Source: Streptomyces cinnamoneus
GTDB lineage: Bacteria; Actinomycetota; Actinomycetes; Streptomycetales; Streptomycetaceae
Direction of reading: 5' to 3'
NCBI RefSeq assembly: GCF_014650495.1
Contig: NZ_BMVB01000008.1
Location: 124,001-188,000, forward strand
Length of the DNA: 64,000 nucleotides
The notes beneath the pieces are model-generated. The model saw only the letters and a list, made by a program, of their open reading frames with translations. It was not told the DNA's origin and made no database searches. Shown piece by piece: positions 33,912-43,107 of this stretch. The number at the start of each line of letters is the position of its first letter. The stretch's first letter is position 1. Made by a program: the position numbers and the translations under genes.

Positions 33912-35780
33912 GTGAGGACATCAGCAGCCGCGGGCAAGGACGGGCCGGTAGCGCGCACACCGGCCCGTACGCCCCATGCGACGACCGGCCCCGGTGGCGC
34001 CGACGGCCCGCCCACAGCCCGCACCAGCCTGCCCGGCGACGCCCGCGCGCCCTCGGCCGCCCGCCGGTTCGTCCGTACGGTCCTCGCCGGCTGGAACGCC
34101 CACGCCGTGGTCACCGACGATGCGACGCTGCTGGTCAGCGAGCTGGTCACCAATGCCGTCGTGCACGCCGGCACCTCCGTCGACCTGGAGTGCCGGCTCG
34201 ACCCGGCGCCCGGCGGCAGCCTCGTCGTCGAGGTCACCGACCACCACCCCGCCCGCGAGCTGCGGGCCCGCCCCCGCCAGGGCTGCGGCGACCGCGACGG
34301 CCCGGCCCACGGCGGCCAGGGCCTGCGCCTCGTCGCCGAGCTGGCCGAGACCTGGGGCACCGCCTACCGCCGCACCGACAAGACCGTCTGGTTCCACCTG
34401 CCGACCAGCCCCGCCGCCCACAGCACCGGCACCCTCTCCGAACAGGCCCTCCTGCGCGACCTGCGCGTCGCCGAGATCCTCGCCCCCGGCGCCGGCGAGC
34501 CGGCCGCCCGCCGCACCGGCGAGCGCGGCAGCAGCCACCGCGCCCTGTCCTTCCTCGCCGAGGCGTCCGAACTGCTCGCCGGCCAGTTCGACGAGGACAT
34601 GGTGGCCTCCCTCGCCACCCAGCTCGCCGTCCCCCGCCTCGCCGACTGGTGCGCCGTCTGGCTCGACGCCGACGGCGCGCCCGGCCCGATCCGGCCCGTC
34701 CCCCGCCTCGCCCGCGTCTGGCACGCCCGCGAGAGCCGCATCGAGCCCCTCCGCCTCGCCCTCCAGCGCACCCCGCCGGTCCTGCCCGCCGCAGGCCACG
34801 CCGTCCCCTGGCCGCACGGCCCGTCCGGGCGGTGCGGCCAGGACGGCACGCACCGCCCCGACGCACCCGACGGCACCGCGCTGGCCTGCCGCCTCGTCGC
34901 CGGCGGCCGCGGCATCGGCACCCTCCTCCTCGGCCGCAGCGCCCCCGCCACCATGGCCGACGACGTCGCCTGCCTCGTCGAGGACTTCGCCCGCCGCGTC
35001 GCCCTGGCCCTCGCCTCGGCCCGCCAGTACACCCGCCAGGCCACCATCAGCCGCATCCTCCAGCGCGGCCTGCTGCCGCGTGGCGTCGCCGAGATCCCCG
35101 GCGTCGAGAAGGCCGTCGTCTACGAACCCCGGGGCGGCGCCTCCGCCGGCGGCGACTTCTACGACGTCTTCGGCGCCGGCCACGGACGCTGGTGCTTCGC
35201 CCTCGGCGACGTCTGCGGCAGCGGCCCCGAGGCCGCGGTGACCACCGGCTTCGTCCGCCCCTGGCTGCGGTTGCTGGCCAAGGAGGGCTACGGCGTCGCC
35301 GACGTCCTGAACCGGCTCAACCGGCTCCTGTGCGAGGAGGCCGCGGAGGCCGCCGAGAGCGGCACGTCCCCCCGCTTCCTGTCCCTGCTCCACGGCGAGC
35401 TCGTCCCCCACGCCCAGGGCATCCGCTGCACCCTCGCCAGCGCCGGCCATCCGCTGCCGCTGCTCCTGCGCCCCGACGGCACCGTGCGGCCCGCCGCCGC
35501 GCCGCAGACCCTGCTCGGCGTCGTCGAGGACGTCGGCTACGGCAGCGAGACCTTCGACCTGACCCCCGGGGACACACTGCTGTGCGTCACCGACGGCGTC
35601 ACCGAGCGCAAGTCCGGCAACCGCCTCTTCGACGACGGCGACGGCCTCGCCACCGCCCTCGCCGGCTGCACGGGCCTGACGGCCGAGGACGTCGCCGGGC
35701 GCATCCGGCGTGCCGTCCACGGCTTCTCCCGCACGCCCCTGGACGACGACCTGGCGCTGCTGGTCCTCCGCGCCACCTGA
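33912..35780 (+). CDS. SpoIIE-type PP2C phosphatase with N-terminal anti-sigma-like ATPase domain
   Basis: 622 residues from GTG with AGGAG 7 nt upstream. Domains: HATPase_c/RsbW-like (~50-170; LLVSELVTNAVVHAG N-box, GGQGLRLVAELAETWG G2 box), a GAF-like middle (~210-375), and a PP2C SpoIIE phosphatase (~395-622; GGASAGGDFYDVF, FALGDVCGSGPEAA, LCVTDGVTERK, PLDDDLALLVLRA). Combining kinase and phosphatase modules in one chain is common in Streptomyces partner-switch signalling controlling sigma factors. No sigma factor or anti-anti-sigma gene is adjacent. Confidence 0.9.
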   Translation: MRTSAAAGKDGPVARTPARTPHATTGPGGADGPPTARTSLPGDARAPSAARRFVRTVLAGWNAHAVVTDDATLLVSELVTNAVVHAGTSVDLECRLDPAPGGSLVVEVTDHHPARELRARPRQGCGDRDGPAHGGQGLRLVAELAETWGTAYRRTDKTVWFHLPTSPAAHSTGTLSEQALLRDLRVAEILAPGAGEPAARRTGERGSSHRALSFLAEASELLAGQFDEDMVASLATQLAVPRLADWCAVWLDADGAPGPIRPVPRLARVWHARESRIEPLRLALQRTPPVLPAAGHAVPWPHGPSGRCGQDGTHRPDAPDGTALACRLVAGGRGIGTLLLGRSAPATMADDVACLVEDFARRVALALASARQYTRQATISRILQRGLLPRGVAEIPGVEKAVVYEPRGGASAGGDFYDVFGAGHGRWCFALGDVCGSGPEAAVTTGFVRPWLRLLAKEGYGVADVLNRLNRLLCEEAAEAAESGTSPRFLSLLHGELVPHAQGIRCTLASAGHPLPLLLRPDGTVRPAAAPQTLLGVVEDVGYGSETFDLTPGDTLLCVTDGVTERKSGNRLFDDGDGLATALAGCTGLTAEDVAGRIRRAVHGFSRTPLDDDLALLVLRAT

Positions 35781-35811
35781 GCATCTCCGGCGATGCCGGA
35801 CAATGGACCCC

Positions 35812-37044
35812 ATGCCTTCCGTACTGCCTGACGGCGAGCCCATGCCCGAGGACGGGGCACTGCCCCGCCACGCCCTCGACGGCTCCGGGCAGCGGCCCCT
35901 CGGCTTCTACCTGCACGTCCCCTACTGCGCCACCCGCTGCGGGTACTGCGACTTCAACACCTACACCGCGAGCGAGCTGCGCGGCTCCGGCGGCGCCCTC
36001 GCCTCCCGCGACAACTACGCCGACACCGTCGCCGAGGAGATCCGGCTGGCCCGCAAGGTGCTCGGCGACGACCCGCGGCCCGTCGAGACGGTCTTCGTCG
36101 GCGGCGGCACGCCCACGCTCCTGCCCGCCGCGGACCTGGGCCGGATGCTCGCCGCGATCCGCGACGAATTCGGCCTCGCGGAGGGGGCCGAGGTCACCAC
36201 CGAGGCCAACCCCGAGTCGGTCGACCCCCGCTACCTGGAAGAACTGCGGGCCGCGGGCTTCAACCGGGTCTCCTTCGGCATGCAGAGCGCACGCCAGCAC
36301 GTCCTGAAGATCCTCGACCGCACACACACCCCCGGCCGCCCCGAGGCGTGTGTGGCCGAGGCCCGCGCCGCCGGCTTCGAGCACGTCAACCTGGACCTGA
36401 TCTACGGCACGCCGGGAGAGAGCGACGACGACTGGCGCGCCTCCCTGGACGCCGTCGTCGGGGCCGGCCCCGACCACGTGTCGGCCTACGCCCTGATCGT
36501 CGAGGAGGGCACGCAGCTCGCCCGGCGCATCCGGCGCGGCGAGGTGCCGATGACGGACGACGACGTGCACGCCGACCGCTACCTGATCGCCGAGGAGGCC
36601 CTCTCGGCCGCCGGCTTCGCCTGGTACGAGGTCTCCAACTGGGCCACGAGTGCCGCCGGGCGCTGCCGCCACAACGAGCTCTACTGGCGCGGCGCCGACT
36701 GGTGGGGCGCCGGGCCCGGCGCACACTCCCACGTCGGGGGCGTGCGGTGGTGGAACGTCAAGCACCCGGGCGCGTACGCGCAGGCCCTCGCGGAGGGGCG
36801 GTCGCCGGGGGCGGGGCGCGAGGTCCTCTCCGAGGAGGACCGCCGCGTCGAGCGCATCCTGCTGGAGCTGCGCCTGGAGGAGGGGTGCCCGCTGTCGTTG
36901 CTGAAGCCGGCGGGGGCCGCGGCGGCGGCGCGCGCTCTGGCGGACGGGCTGCTGCAGCCCGGCCCGTACGAGGCCGGACGTGCGGTCCTCACGCTGCGGG
37001 GGCGGCTGCTGGCCGATGCGGTGGTGCGGGACCTGGTGGACTGA
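35812..37044 (+). CDS. hemW: Radical SAM haem chaperone HemW
   Basis: 410 residues. Radical SAM cluster motif CATRCGYCDF (CxxxCxxC, here with the third Cys in YCDF), GGGTPTLL, NPESVDPRYLEELRAAGFNRVSFGMQS, YGTPGESDDDW: the HemW/CPDH-family set. HemW lacks coproporphyrinogen dehydrogenase activity in most bacteria and delivers haem to respiratory enzymes. ATG 35812 chosen; ATG 35803 adds three residues. Immediately downstream is a Streptomyces-type intergenic repeat. Confidence 0.93.
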   Translation: MPSVLPDGEPMPEDGALPRHALDGSGQRPLGFYLHVPYCATRCGYCDFNTYTASELRGSGGALASRDNYADTVAEEIRLARKVLGDDPRPVETVFVGGGTPTLLPAADLGRMLAAIRDEFGLAEGAEVTTEANPESVDPRYLEELRAAGFNRVSFGMQSARQHVLKILDRTHTPGRPEACVAEARAAGFEHVNLDLIYGTPGESDDDWRASLDAVVGAGPDHVSAYALIVEEGTQLARRIRRGEVPMTDDDVHADRYLIAEEALSAAGFAWYEVSNWATSAAGRCRHNELYWRGADWWGAGPGAHSHVGGVRWWNVKHPGAYAQALAEGRSPGAGREVLSEEDRRVERILLELRLEEGCPLSLLKPAGAAAAARALADGLLQPGPYEAGRAVLTLRGRLLADAVVRDLVD

Positions 37045-37053
37045 GGCCCGAAA

Positions 37054-37101
37054 CCGGGGGCTCCGCCCCCGGACCCCCCGTCCTCAAACGCCGGACGGGC
37101 T
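37054..37101. repeat. REP-like Streptomyces intergenic repeat with hairpin
   Basis: CCGGGGGC-TCC-GCCCCCGG hairpin (37054-37072) followed by ACCCCCCGTCCTCAAACGCC-GGACGGGCT. The pattern 'GGGGCTCCGCCCCGGACCCC...CTCAAACGCCGG' is one I recognise as a widely dispersed Streptomyces repeat. It lies between convergent hemW and the DUF3097 gene and touches the latter's stop codon; it may act as a bidirectional terminator. Confidence 0.6.
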
Positions 37102-37940
37102 CACCTTGAGCCCACCGGCACCGTCACGAAATCGATCAGCTCCTCCACCCGCCCCAGCAGCGCCGGCTCCAGGTCCCTGTACGAGCGCACGCCCGAAAGG
37201 ATCCGCTGCCAGGCGGCACCGGTGTTCGGCGGCCAGCCCAGGGCCCGGCAGACGCCCGTCTTCCAGTCCTGCCCCCGCGGCACCCGCGGCCACTGGGCGA
37301 TGCCCACCGACGACGGCTTCACCGCCTCCCACACGTCCACGTACGGGTGGCCGACGACCAGCACGTCGTCGCCCGTGACGGAGGCCGCGATCCGCGACTC
37401 CTTCGTGCCGGGGACGAGGTGGTCCACGAGCACCCCCAGCCGTGCGTCCGGGCCCGGCGCGAACGAGCGGACGATGGCCGGCAGGTCGTCGATGCCCTCC
37501 AGGTACTCCACCACCACGCCCTCGATGCGCAGGTCGTCACCCCACACCCGTTCCACGAGCTCCGCGTCGTGGCGGCCTTCCACGTAGATGCGCCCGGCGC
37601 GTGCCACACGCGCCCGCGCGCCGGGGACGGCGATGGATCCGGAAGCCGTCCGTGCGGGGCCCTGCGGGGCGGCCGTGGAGGGGGCCGGGCGGACGAGGGT
37701 GACGACGCGCCCTTCCAGCAGGAAGCCGCGGGGCTCCATGGGGAAGACGCGGTGCTTGCCGAAGCGGTCCTCCAGCGTCACCACCGGCCCCTGCGCCGTC
37801 TTCTCGCAGCGGATCACGGCACCGCAGAAGCCCGTCGTGACCTCCTCCACCACGAGGTCCACCTCCGCCGGCACCTCGGGCGCGGGAGCGCTCCGCTTCC
37901 ACGGCGGGGTCAGATCGGGTCCGTAGTCTCTGCTGCGCAT
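37101..37940 (-). CDS. DUF3097 family protein
   Basis: 279 residues from the ATG giving MRSRDYGPDLTPPWKR (an ATG three codons earlier is possible). Matches the DUF3097 actinobacterial family: VVEEVTTGFCGAVIRCEKTAQGPVVTLEDRFGKHRVFPMEPRGFLLEG (region ~30-80), IYVEGRHDAELVERVWGDDLRIEGVVVEYLEGIDDL and VGHPYVDVWEAVKP. The middle section resembles a TOPRIM-like fold (EGxxDA.L, DHL), which would suggest nucleic-acid metabolism, but no activity is established to my knowledge. Next to hemW and an MBL hydrolase. Confidence 0.88.
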   Translation of the reverse strand: MRSRDYGPDLTPPWKRSAPAPEVPAEVDLVVEEVTTGFCGAVIRCEKTAQGPVVTLEDRFGKHRVFPMEPRGFLLEGRVVTLVRPAPSTAAPQGPARTASGSIAVPGARARVARAGRIYVEGRHDAELVERVWGDDLRIEGVVVEYLEGIDDLPAIVRSFAPGPDARLGVLVDHLVPGTKESRIAASVTGDDVLVVGHPYVDVWEAVKPSSVGIAQWPRVPRGQDWKTGVCRALGWPPNTGAAWQRILSGVRSYRDLEPALLGRVEELIDFVTVPVGSR

Positions 37941-37968
37941 GCGCGCCATTGTGGATCACGACGGTGGA

Positions 37969-38712
37969 TCACGACGGGCCGAACAGGTCCGCCAGCGCGT
38001 CCCGCTGCGCCCGTACGAAGGCGGCGTCGACCACCGCCCCGTGCCCCGGCACGTACACCGCGTCCTCGCCGCCCAGGGCGAGCAGCCGGTCCAGCGCCGC
38101 GGGCCAGGCGTGCGGCAGGGCGTCCGGGCCGGCCTGGGGCGCGCCGGACTCCTCGACCAGGTCGCCGCAGAAGACGACCTCGGGCGCACCGCCCGCGCCC
38201 GCCACCAGCACGGCCAGGTCATGGGCCGTGTGCCCGGGCCCCACGTTGGCCAGCAGCGCGCGCCGTCCGCCGCCCAGGTCGACCGTCAGCTCCCCGGTGA
38301 CCGGGTGGTGGGGGATCACCAGCAGCTCGACGGACTCGGCCGCGACCTCCGGGTCCAGGCCGTGCCGCACCGCGTCCCGCCGCAGCCCGGCGCGCTCGCG
38401 CTGCATCAGCTCGGCCACGCCCACGGCACCGTGGACCTGCACGCCCGCGAACGCCGCCGTGCCCAGGACGTGGTCGAAGTGCGGATGCGTGAGTGCGATA
38501 TGCGTCACGGGCAGCCCGAAGAGGTCCTGCACCTCGCGCCGGATCTCCACCCCCTCGCGCAAGGAGGAGCCCGTGTCGACGACCAGGACCCCGTCCGCCC
38601 CCGCGACGGCGCCCACCGTCGCGTCCCAGCCCGGCAGCCGGCGGCGCGCGACACCCGGCGCGAGCTGCTCCCAGCGCGCCCCCGCAGCGCCGGAATCCCC
38701 GTGATTCTCCAT
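37969..38712 (-). CDS. MBL-fold metallo-hydrolase
   Basis: 247 residues. Metal motif THPHFDH (HxHxDH variant) near residue 75, HTAHD (third metal His), GDLVEES and PGHG toward the end: a beta-lactamase-fold dinuclear hydrolase. No Rossmann or rhodanese extension; substrate not predictable. Separated by 28 bp from DUF3097 on the same strand; divergent from hrcA. Confidence 0.88.
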   Translation of the reverse strand: MENHGDSGAAGARWEQLAPGVARRRLPGWDATVGAVAGADGVLVVDTGSSLREGVEIRREVQDLFGLPVTHIALTHPHFDHVLGTAAFAGVQVHGAVGVAELMQRERAGLRRDAVRHGLDPEVAAESVELLVIPHHPVTGELTVDLGGGRRALLANVGPGHTAHDLAVLVAGAGGAPEVVFCGDLVEESGAPQAGPDALPHAWPAALDRLLALGGEDAVYVPGHGAVVDAAFVRAQRDALADLFGPS

Positions 38713-38786
38713 ACCGCGACGCTAGCCGCAGAGCGGTACCGTTGCCTGCCCGGGTCGCTGCCGGTGGCTCGCGGTGAGGGCGGCCC

Positions 38787-38817
38787 TTGCCCTGGCCGTG
38801 GGGCCCGGCCGTACACT
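38787..38817 (+). promoter_or_regulatory. Candidate hrcA-dnaJ2 promoter
   Basis: TTGCCC (38787-38792) and TACACT (38812-38817), spacer 19 nt. It ends 13 nt before the CIRCE element, so HrcA bound at CIRCE would block initiation. Confidence 0.4.
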
Positions 38818-38830
38818 GGCTGAAGGGTTC

Positions 38831-38855
38831 TGGCACTCGTGACCTTTGAGTGCCA
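38831..38855 (+). promoter_or_regulatory. CIRCE operator (HrcA-binding site)
   Basis: TGGCACTC-N9-GAGTGCCA: perfect 8-bp arms with the 9-bp spacer of CIRCE (consensus TTAGCACTC-N9-GAGTGCTAA), ~80 nt upstream of hrcA. It implies heat-shock autoregulation of hrcA-dnaJ2. Confidence 0.92.
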
Positions 38856-38934
38856 AGGGCGCGGACGCTGTGAGCCGCACAGCCCGCCGGACCCCGCAAG
38901 ACGGTTTTGACCAACTGGACTGGAGGTGCGCGCA

Positions 38935-39951
38935 ATGCTGAGCGAACGCAGGCTTGAGGTGTTGCGCGCCATCGTTCAGGACTACGTGGGCACCGAGGAG
39001 CCCGTCGGCTCCAAAGCCCTCACCGAGCGGCACCGCCTCGGGGTCTCCCCGGCCACGGTGCGCAACGACATGGCCGCGCTGGAGGACGAGGGCTTCATCG
39101 CCCAGCCCCACACGAGCGCCGGTCGCATCCCCACCGACAAGGGCTACCGTCTCTTCGTCGACAAGCTGGCGGGCGTCAAGCCCCTGTCGACCCCGGAGCG
39201 GCGCGCCATCCAGAATTTCCTGGACGGTGCCGTCGACCTGGACGACGTGGTCGCCCGCACGGTGCGGCTGCTTGCGCAGCTGACGCGGCAGGTCGCGGTG
39301 GTGCAGTACCCCTCGCTGACGCGTTCGACCGTGCGTCACGTGGAGCTGCTCGCGCTGGCCCCGGCCCGGGTGATGCTGGTGCTGATCACGGACACCGGCC
39401 GGGTCGAGCAGCGCATGGTCGACTGCCCGGCTCCGTTCGGCGAGACCGCGCTGGCCGACCTGCGGGCCCGGCTGAACAGCCGTGTCGTGGGGCGGCGCTT
39501 CACGGACGTGCCGCAGCTGGTGCAGGACCTCCCCGAATCCTTCGAGCAGGACGACCGCGGAACCGTTTCTACGGTCCTCGCCACCCTGCTGGAGACACTG
39601 GTCGAGGAGACCGAGGAACGGCTGATGATCGGCGGTACCGCCAATCTCACTCGTTTCGGTCATGACTTCCCCCTGACGATCCGGCCCGTGCTGGAGGCGT
39701 TGGAGGAGCAGGTCGTGCTGCTCAAGCTGCTCGGCGAGGCGAAGGACTCGGAGATGACCGTGCGCATCGGTCACGAGAACGCCCACGAGGGACTGAACTC
39801 CACATCCGTCGTCGCCGTCGGCTACGGTTCGGGCGACGAGGCCGTCGCCAAACTCGGCGTGGTCGGACCGACCCGCATGGACTACCCCGGAACGATGGGA
39901 GCGGTACGCGCAGTGGCACGTTACGTCGGACAGATCCTGGCGGAGTCGTAA
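38935..39951 (+). CDS. hrcA: Heat-inducible transcription repressor HrcA
   Basis: 338 residues. N-terminal winged helix ([28 protein letters not shown], then [37 protein letters not shown] region), GAF-like middle and inserted dimer domain. Represses chaperone genes through CIRCE; a perfect CIRCE site precedes its own gene. GGAGG 8 nt before ATG supports this start. Its stop is directly followed by the dnaJ2 GTG. Confidence 0.97.
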   Translation: MLSERRLEVLRAIVQDYVGTEEPVGSKALTERHRLGVSPATVRNDMAALEDEGFIAQPHTSAGRIPTDKGYRLFVDKLAGVKPLSTPERRAIQNFLDGAVDLDDVVARTVRLLAQLTRQVAVVQYPSLTRSTVRHVELLALAPARVMLVLITDTGRVEQRMVDCPAPFGETALADLRARLNSRVVGRRFTDVPQLVQDLPESFEQDDRGTVSTVLATLLETLVEETEERLMIGGTANLTRFGHDFPLTIRPVLEALEEQVVLLKLLGEAKDSEMTVRIGHENAHEGLNSTSVVAVGYGSGDEAVAKLGVVGPTRMDYPGTMGAVRAVARYVGQILAES

Positions 39952-41091
39952 GTGGCCACGGACTACTACGCGGTCCTGGGCGTACGGCGCGACGCCTCGC
40001 AGGACGAGATCAAGAAGGCATTCCGTCGTCTCGCGCGCGAGCTGCACCCGGACGTCAATCCGGACCTGAAGACGCAGGAGCGGTTCAAGGAGATCAACGC
40101 CGCTTACGAGGTGCTCTCCGACCCGCAGAAGAAGCAGGTCTACGACCTCGGCGGCGACCCGCTGTCCTCCTCGGGCGGCGCGGGCGCCGGTGCCGGCGGC
40201 TTCGGTGCCGGCTTCGGCAACTTCTCCGACATCATGGACGCCTTCTTCGGCCAGGCGTCGCAGCGCGGTCCGCGCTCGCGCACGCGCCGCGGCCAGGACG
40301 CCATGATCCGGCTCGAAGTCTCCATGACCGAGGCGGCCTTCGGCACGACCAAGGAGATCCAGGTCGACACGGCCGTCGTCTGCACCACGTGCAGCGGCGA
40401 GGGTGCGGCCCCCGGCACGTCCGCGCAGACCTGTGACATGTGCCGCGGACGGGGCGAGGTCTCGCAGGTCACGCGGTCCTTCCTGGGCCAGGTCATGACC
40501 TCCCGTCCCTGCCCGCAGTGCCAGGGCTTCGGCACGGTCGTGCCGACCCCGTGCCCGGAGTGCGCCGGCGACGGCCGCGTGCGGTCGCGGCGGACCCTGA
40601 CGGTGAAGATCCCGGCAGGTGTCGACAACGGCACCCGCATCCAGCTCGCGGGCGAGGGCGAGGTCGGCCCCGGCGGCGGCCCCGCCGGCGATCTCTACGT
40701 GGAGATCCACGAGACCCCGCACCCGGTCTTCCAGCGTCGTGGCGACGACCTGCACTGCACGGTCACCATCCCGATGACGGCGGCCGCGCTCGGCACGAAG
40801 GTGCCGCTGGAGACGCTGGACGGCGTCGAGGAGATCGACATCCGCCCGGGCACGCAGTCCGGCCAGTCGATCCCGCTGCACCAGCGAGGCGTCACCCACC
40901 TGCGTGGCGGCGGCCGCGGCGACCTCATCGTGCACGTCGAGGTCACCACGCCCACCAAGCTGGACCCGCAGCAGGAGGACCTGCTGCGCCAGCTGGCGAA
41001 GATCCGCGGCGAGGAGCGCCCGATGGGCGAGTTCAAGCCGGGGCAGCAGGGGCTGTTCTCGCGGCTGAAGGATGCGTTCAACGGGCGGTAG
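39952..41091 (+). CDS. dnaJ: Chaperone DnaJ (DnaJ2)
   Basis: 379 residues. J domain (TDYYAVLGVRRDASQDEIKKAFRRLARELHPDVNPD; HPD at ~34), Gly/Phe linker (GAGAGGFGAGFGNF), four CxxCxGxG-type zinc repeats (CTTCSGEG, CDMCRGRG, CPQCQGFG, CPECAGDG) and C-terminal substrate domains. Cochaperone that stimulates DnaK. In actinobacteria this copy follows hrcA while dnaJ1 is in the dnaK operon. Starts with GTG adjacent to the hrcA stop, hence co-translated. Confidence 0.96.
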   Translation: MATDYYAVLGVRRDASQDEIKKAFRRLARELHPDVNPDLKTQERFKEINAAYEVLSDPQKKQVYDLGGDPLSSSGGAGAGAGGFGAGFGNFSDIMDAFFGQASQRGPRSRTRRGQDAMIRLEVSMTEAAFGTTKEIQVDTAVVCTTCSGEGAAPGTSAQTCDMCRGRGEVSQVTRSFLGQVMTSRPCPQCQGFGTVVPTPCPECAGDGRVRSRRTLTVKIPAGVDNGTRIQLAGEGEVGPGGGPAGDLYVEIHETPHPVFQRRGDDLHCTVTIPMTAAALGTKVPLETLDGVEEIDIRPGTQSGQSIPLHQRGVTHLRGGGRGDLIVHVEVTTPTKLDPQQEDLLRQLAKIRGEERPMGEFKPGQQGLFSRLKDAFNGR

Positions 41092-41160
41092 GCGCCCTCC
41101 ACGCTTGACGGCCGTCCCCGGGCACGGGGGCGGCCGGTGCGTTTGTGACACGATGTGGTC

Positions 41161-42225
41161 ATGGCTCCGTTGACCGGACTCTTCGAGCACCCGATCGTGC
41201 AGGCGCCCATGGTCGGCGGCGGCTCCACCCCGGCCCTGGCCGCGGCCGTCTGCGAGGCCGGCGGCCTCGGATTCCTCGCCGCGGGCTACAAGACCCCGGC
41301 GGCCATGTACGAGGAGATCAAGCAGCTCCGCGCCCGTACCGCCCGGCCCTTCGGCGTGAACCTCTTCATGCCGCAGCCGCCCGCCGCCGACCCGGCGGCC
41401 GTCGAGCTGTACGCCGAGCAGCTCGCGGGCGAAGCCACCTGGTACCGCACCCCGCTGGGGGAGACGGACCAGGCGTGCGACGACGCGTACGACGCCAAGC
41501 TCGCCATCCTCCTCGACGACCCGGTGCCGGTCGTCTCCTTCACTTTCGGGTACCCCTCCCGTACGACGGTGGACGCCCTGGCCGCGGCCGGTTCGGTGAC
41601 GGTCGTGACCGTGACCTCGGCCGCCGAGGCCCGTGCCGCGCAGGAGGCGGGCGCGGACGCGGTCTGCGTGCAGGGCGTGGAGGCCGGCGGCCACCAGGGC
41701 ACCCACCGCGACGATCCGCACGCGGACGGCGCGGGCGCGGGGGCCGGCCTGCTGCCCCTGCTCGCCGAGGTCCGTGCGGCGGTGGAGCTGCCGGTCGTCG
41801 CGGCGGGCGGGCTGATGCGCGGCGAGCAGATAGCGGCGGTCCTCGCGGCCGGCGCCTGGGCCGCGCAGCTGGGCACGGCCTTCCTGCCGTGTCCGGAGTC
41901 GGGCGCGCACGACCTGCACAAGCGGGCCCTGACCGACCCCCGTTACGTGGGGACCGAGCTGACCCGGGCCTTCTCGGGCCGCCCGGCCCGAGGGCTGGTG
42001 AACCGTTTCATCCGGGAGCACGGCCCGTACGCCCCGGCCGCCTACCCCCAGGTCCACCACATGACGTCCGGCCTGCGCAGAGCGGCCGCCGCGGCGGGTG
42101 ACCCGCAGGCGATGGCCCTGTGGGCCGGCCAGGGCCACCGGCTGGCGCGGACGCTCCCGGCGACCGGGCTGATGGCCCTGCTGGTCGCCGAACTGGACGC
42201 GGCCCGCGACTCCTTGAACCACTGA
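41161..42225 (+). CDS. Nitronate monooxygenase / 2-nitropropane dioxygenase-like flavoprotein
   Basis: 354 residues. FMN-dependent TIM barrel: N-terminal HPIVQAPMVGGGSTPALAAAVCEAGGLGFLAAGY, GVNLFMPQPP, QGVEAGGHQGTH (catalytic His region), PVVAAGGLMRGEQIAAVLAAGAWAAQLGTAFL. The family also includes enoyl-ACP reductase II-like enzymes, so the substrate is uncertain. No SD; a weak CACGAT 6 nt before the ATG may be a leaderless -10. Precedes rsmE on the same strand. Confidence 0.88.
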   Translation: MAPLTGLFEHPIVQAPMVGGGSTPALAAAVCEAGGLGFLAAGYKTPAAMYEEIKQLRARTARPFGVNLFMPQPPAADPAAVELYAEQLAGEATWYRTPLGETDQACDDAYDAKLAILLDDPVPVVSFTFGYPSRTTVDALAAAGSVTVVTVTSAAEARAAQEAGADAVCVQGVEAGGHQGTHRDDPHADGAGAGAGLLPLLAEVRAAVELPVVAAGGLMRGEQIAAVLAAGAWAAQLGTAFLPCPESGAHDLHKRALTDPRYVGTELTRAFSGRPARGLVNRFIREHGPYAPAAYPQVHHMTSGLRRAAAAAGDPQAMALWAGQGHRLARTLPATGLMALLVAELDAARDSLNH

Positions 42226-42292
42226 GACCCCGGGGCGCGCAAGCCCGCCCCACCGAAGCCCCCCACCGCAGCACCGAGAGAGCGAGTACGTC

Positions 42293-43042
42293 ATGACAGC
42301 GCCGGTCTTCCTCGTCGAAGAAGACTCCCTCACGGGCGTCTTCCCCGGCACCGTCTTCCCGCTGGACGGCCCCGAGGGCCGGCACGCGGTCTCGGTGCGG
42401 CGGCTGCGGGTGGGCGAGGAGATCGTCCTGACGGACGGCCACGGCACGGGCGTCCACGGCACGGTGGCTGCCGTCGAGGGCAAGGACCACCTCGACGTCT
42501 CGGTGACCTCGGTCCGTTCCGAGCCCGAGCCGCGGCCGCGCATCACGGTCGTGCAGGCGCTGCCGAAGGGCGACCGGGGCGAGCTCGCCGTCGAGACGAT
42601 GACCGAGACCGGCGTCGACGCGGTCGTGCCGTGGGCGGCCTCCCGTTGCGTGACGCAGTGGAAGGGCGACCGCGGTCTGAAGTCGCTCGGCAAGTGGCGG
42701 GCGACCGCCCGCGAGGCGGGCAAGCAGTCCCGCAGGCTCCGCTTCCCCGACGTCGGCGACCTCATGACGACCCGGCAGGTGGCCGGGCTGCTGGCCGGTG
42801 CCGCCTTCGCCGCGGTCCTGCACGAGGAGGGCAGCACGCCGCTGGCCACGGCCGAGCTGCCGACGGAGGGGGACATCGTGCTGGTGGTGGGCCCGGAGGG
42901 CGGCGTCTCGCCCGAGGAGCTCGCCGCGTTCGCGGAGGCGGGTGCCCACCCCTACCGCCTGGGCCCGAGCGTCCTGCGCACGTCCACGGCGGGCACGGCC
43001 GCGGCCGCGCTGCTGCTGGGCCGCACGGGCCGCTGGGGCTGA
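42293..43042 (+). CDS. rsmE: 16S rRNA (uracil(1498)-N(3))-methyltransferase
   Basis: 249 residues. SPOUT-class methyltransferase with N-terminal PUA-like part (FPLDGPEGRHAVSVRRLRVGEEIVLTDG), TVVQALPKGDRGELAVETMTETGVDAVVPW, and the SAM-knot segment IVLVVGPEGGVSPEELAAF...LRTSTAGTAAAALL. Modifies U1498 in the small subunit. Last housekeeping gene before the accessory cluster that begins convergently 65 bp later. Confidence 0.95.
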   Translation: MTAPVFLVEEDSLTGVFPGTVFPLDGPEGRHAVSVRRLRVGEEIVLTDGHGTGVHGTVAAVEGKDHLDVSVTSVRSEPEPRPRITVVQALPKGDRGELAVETMTETGVDAVVPWAASRCVTQWKGDRGLKSLGKWRATAREAGKQSRRLRFPDVGDLMTTRQVAGLLAGAAFAAVLHEEGSTPLATAELPTEGDIVLVVGPEGGVSPEELAAFAEAGAHPYRLGPSVLRTSTAGTAAAALLLGRTGRWG

Positions 43043-43107
43043 AGCCCGGCCGGGCAGGCGCGCCCGGTGCCGGCCACGGGGGAGACCGGTGCCGGGCGCG
43101 CCCCGTT

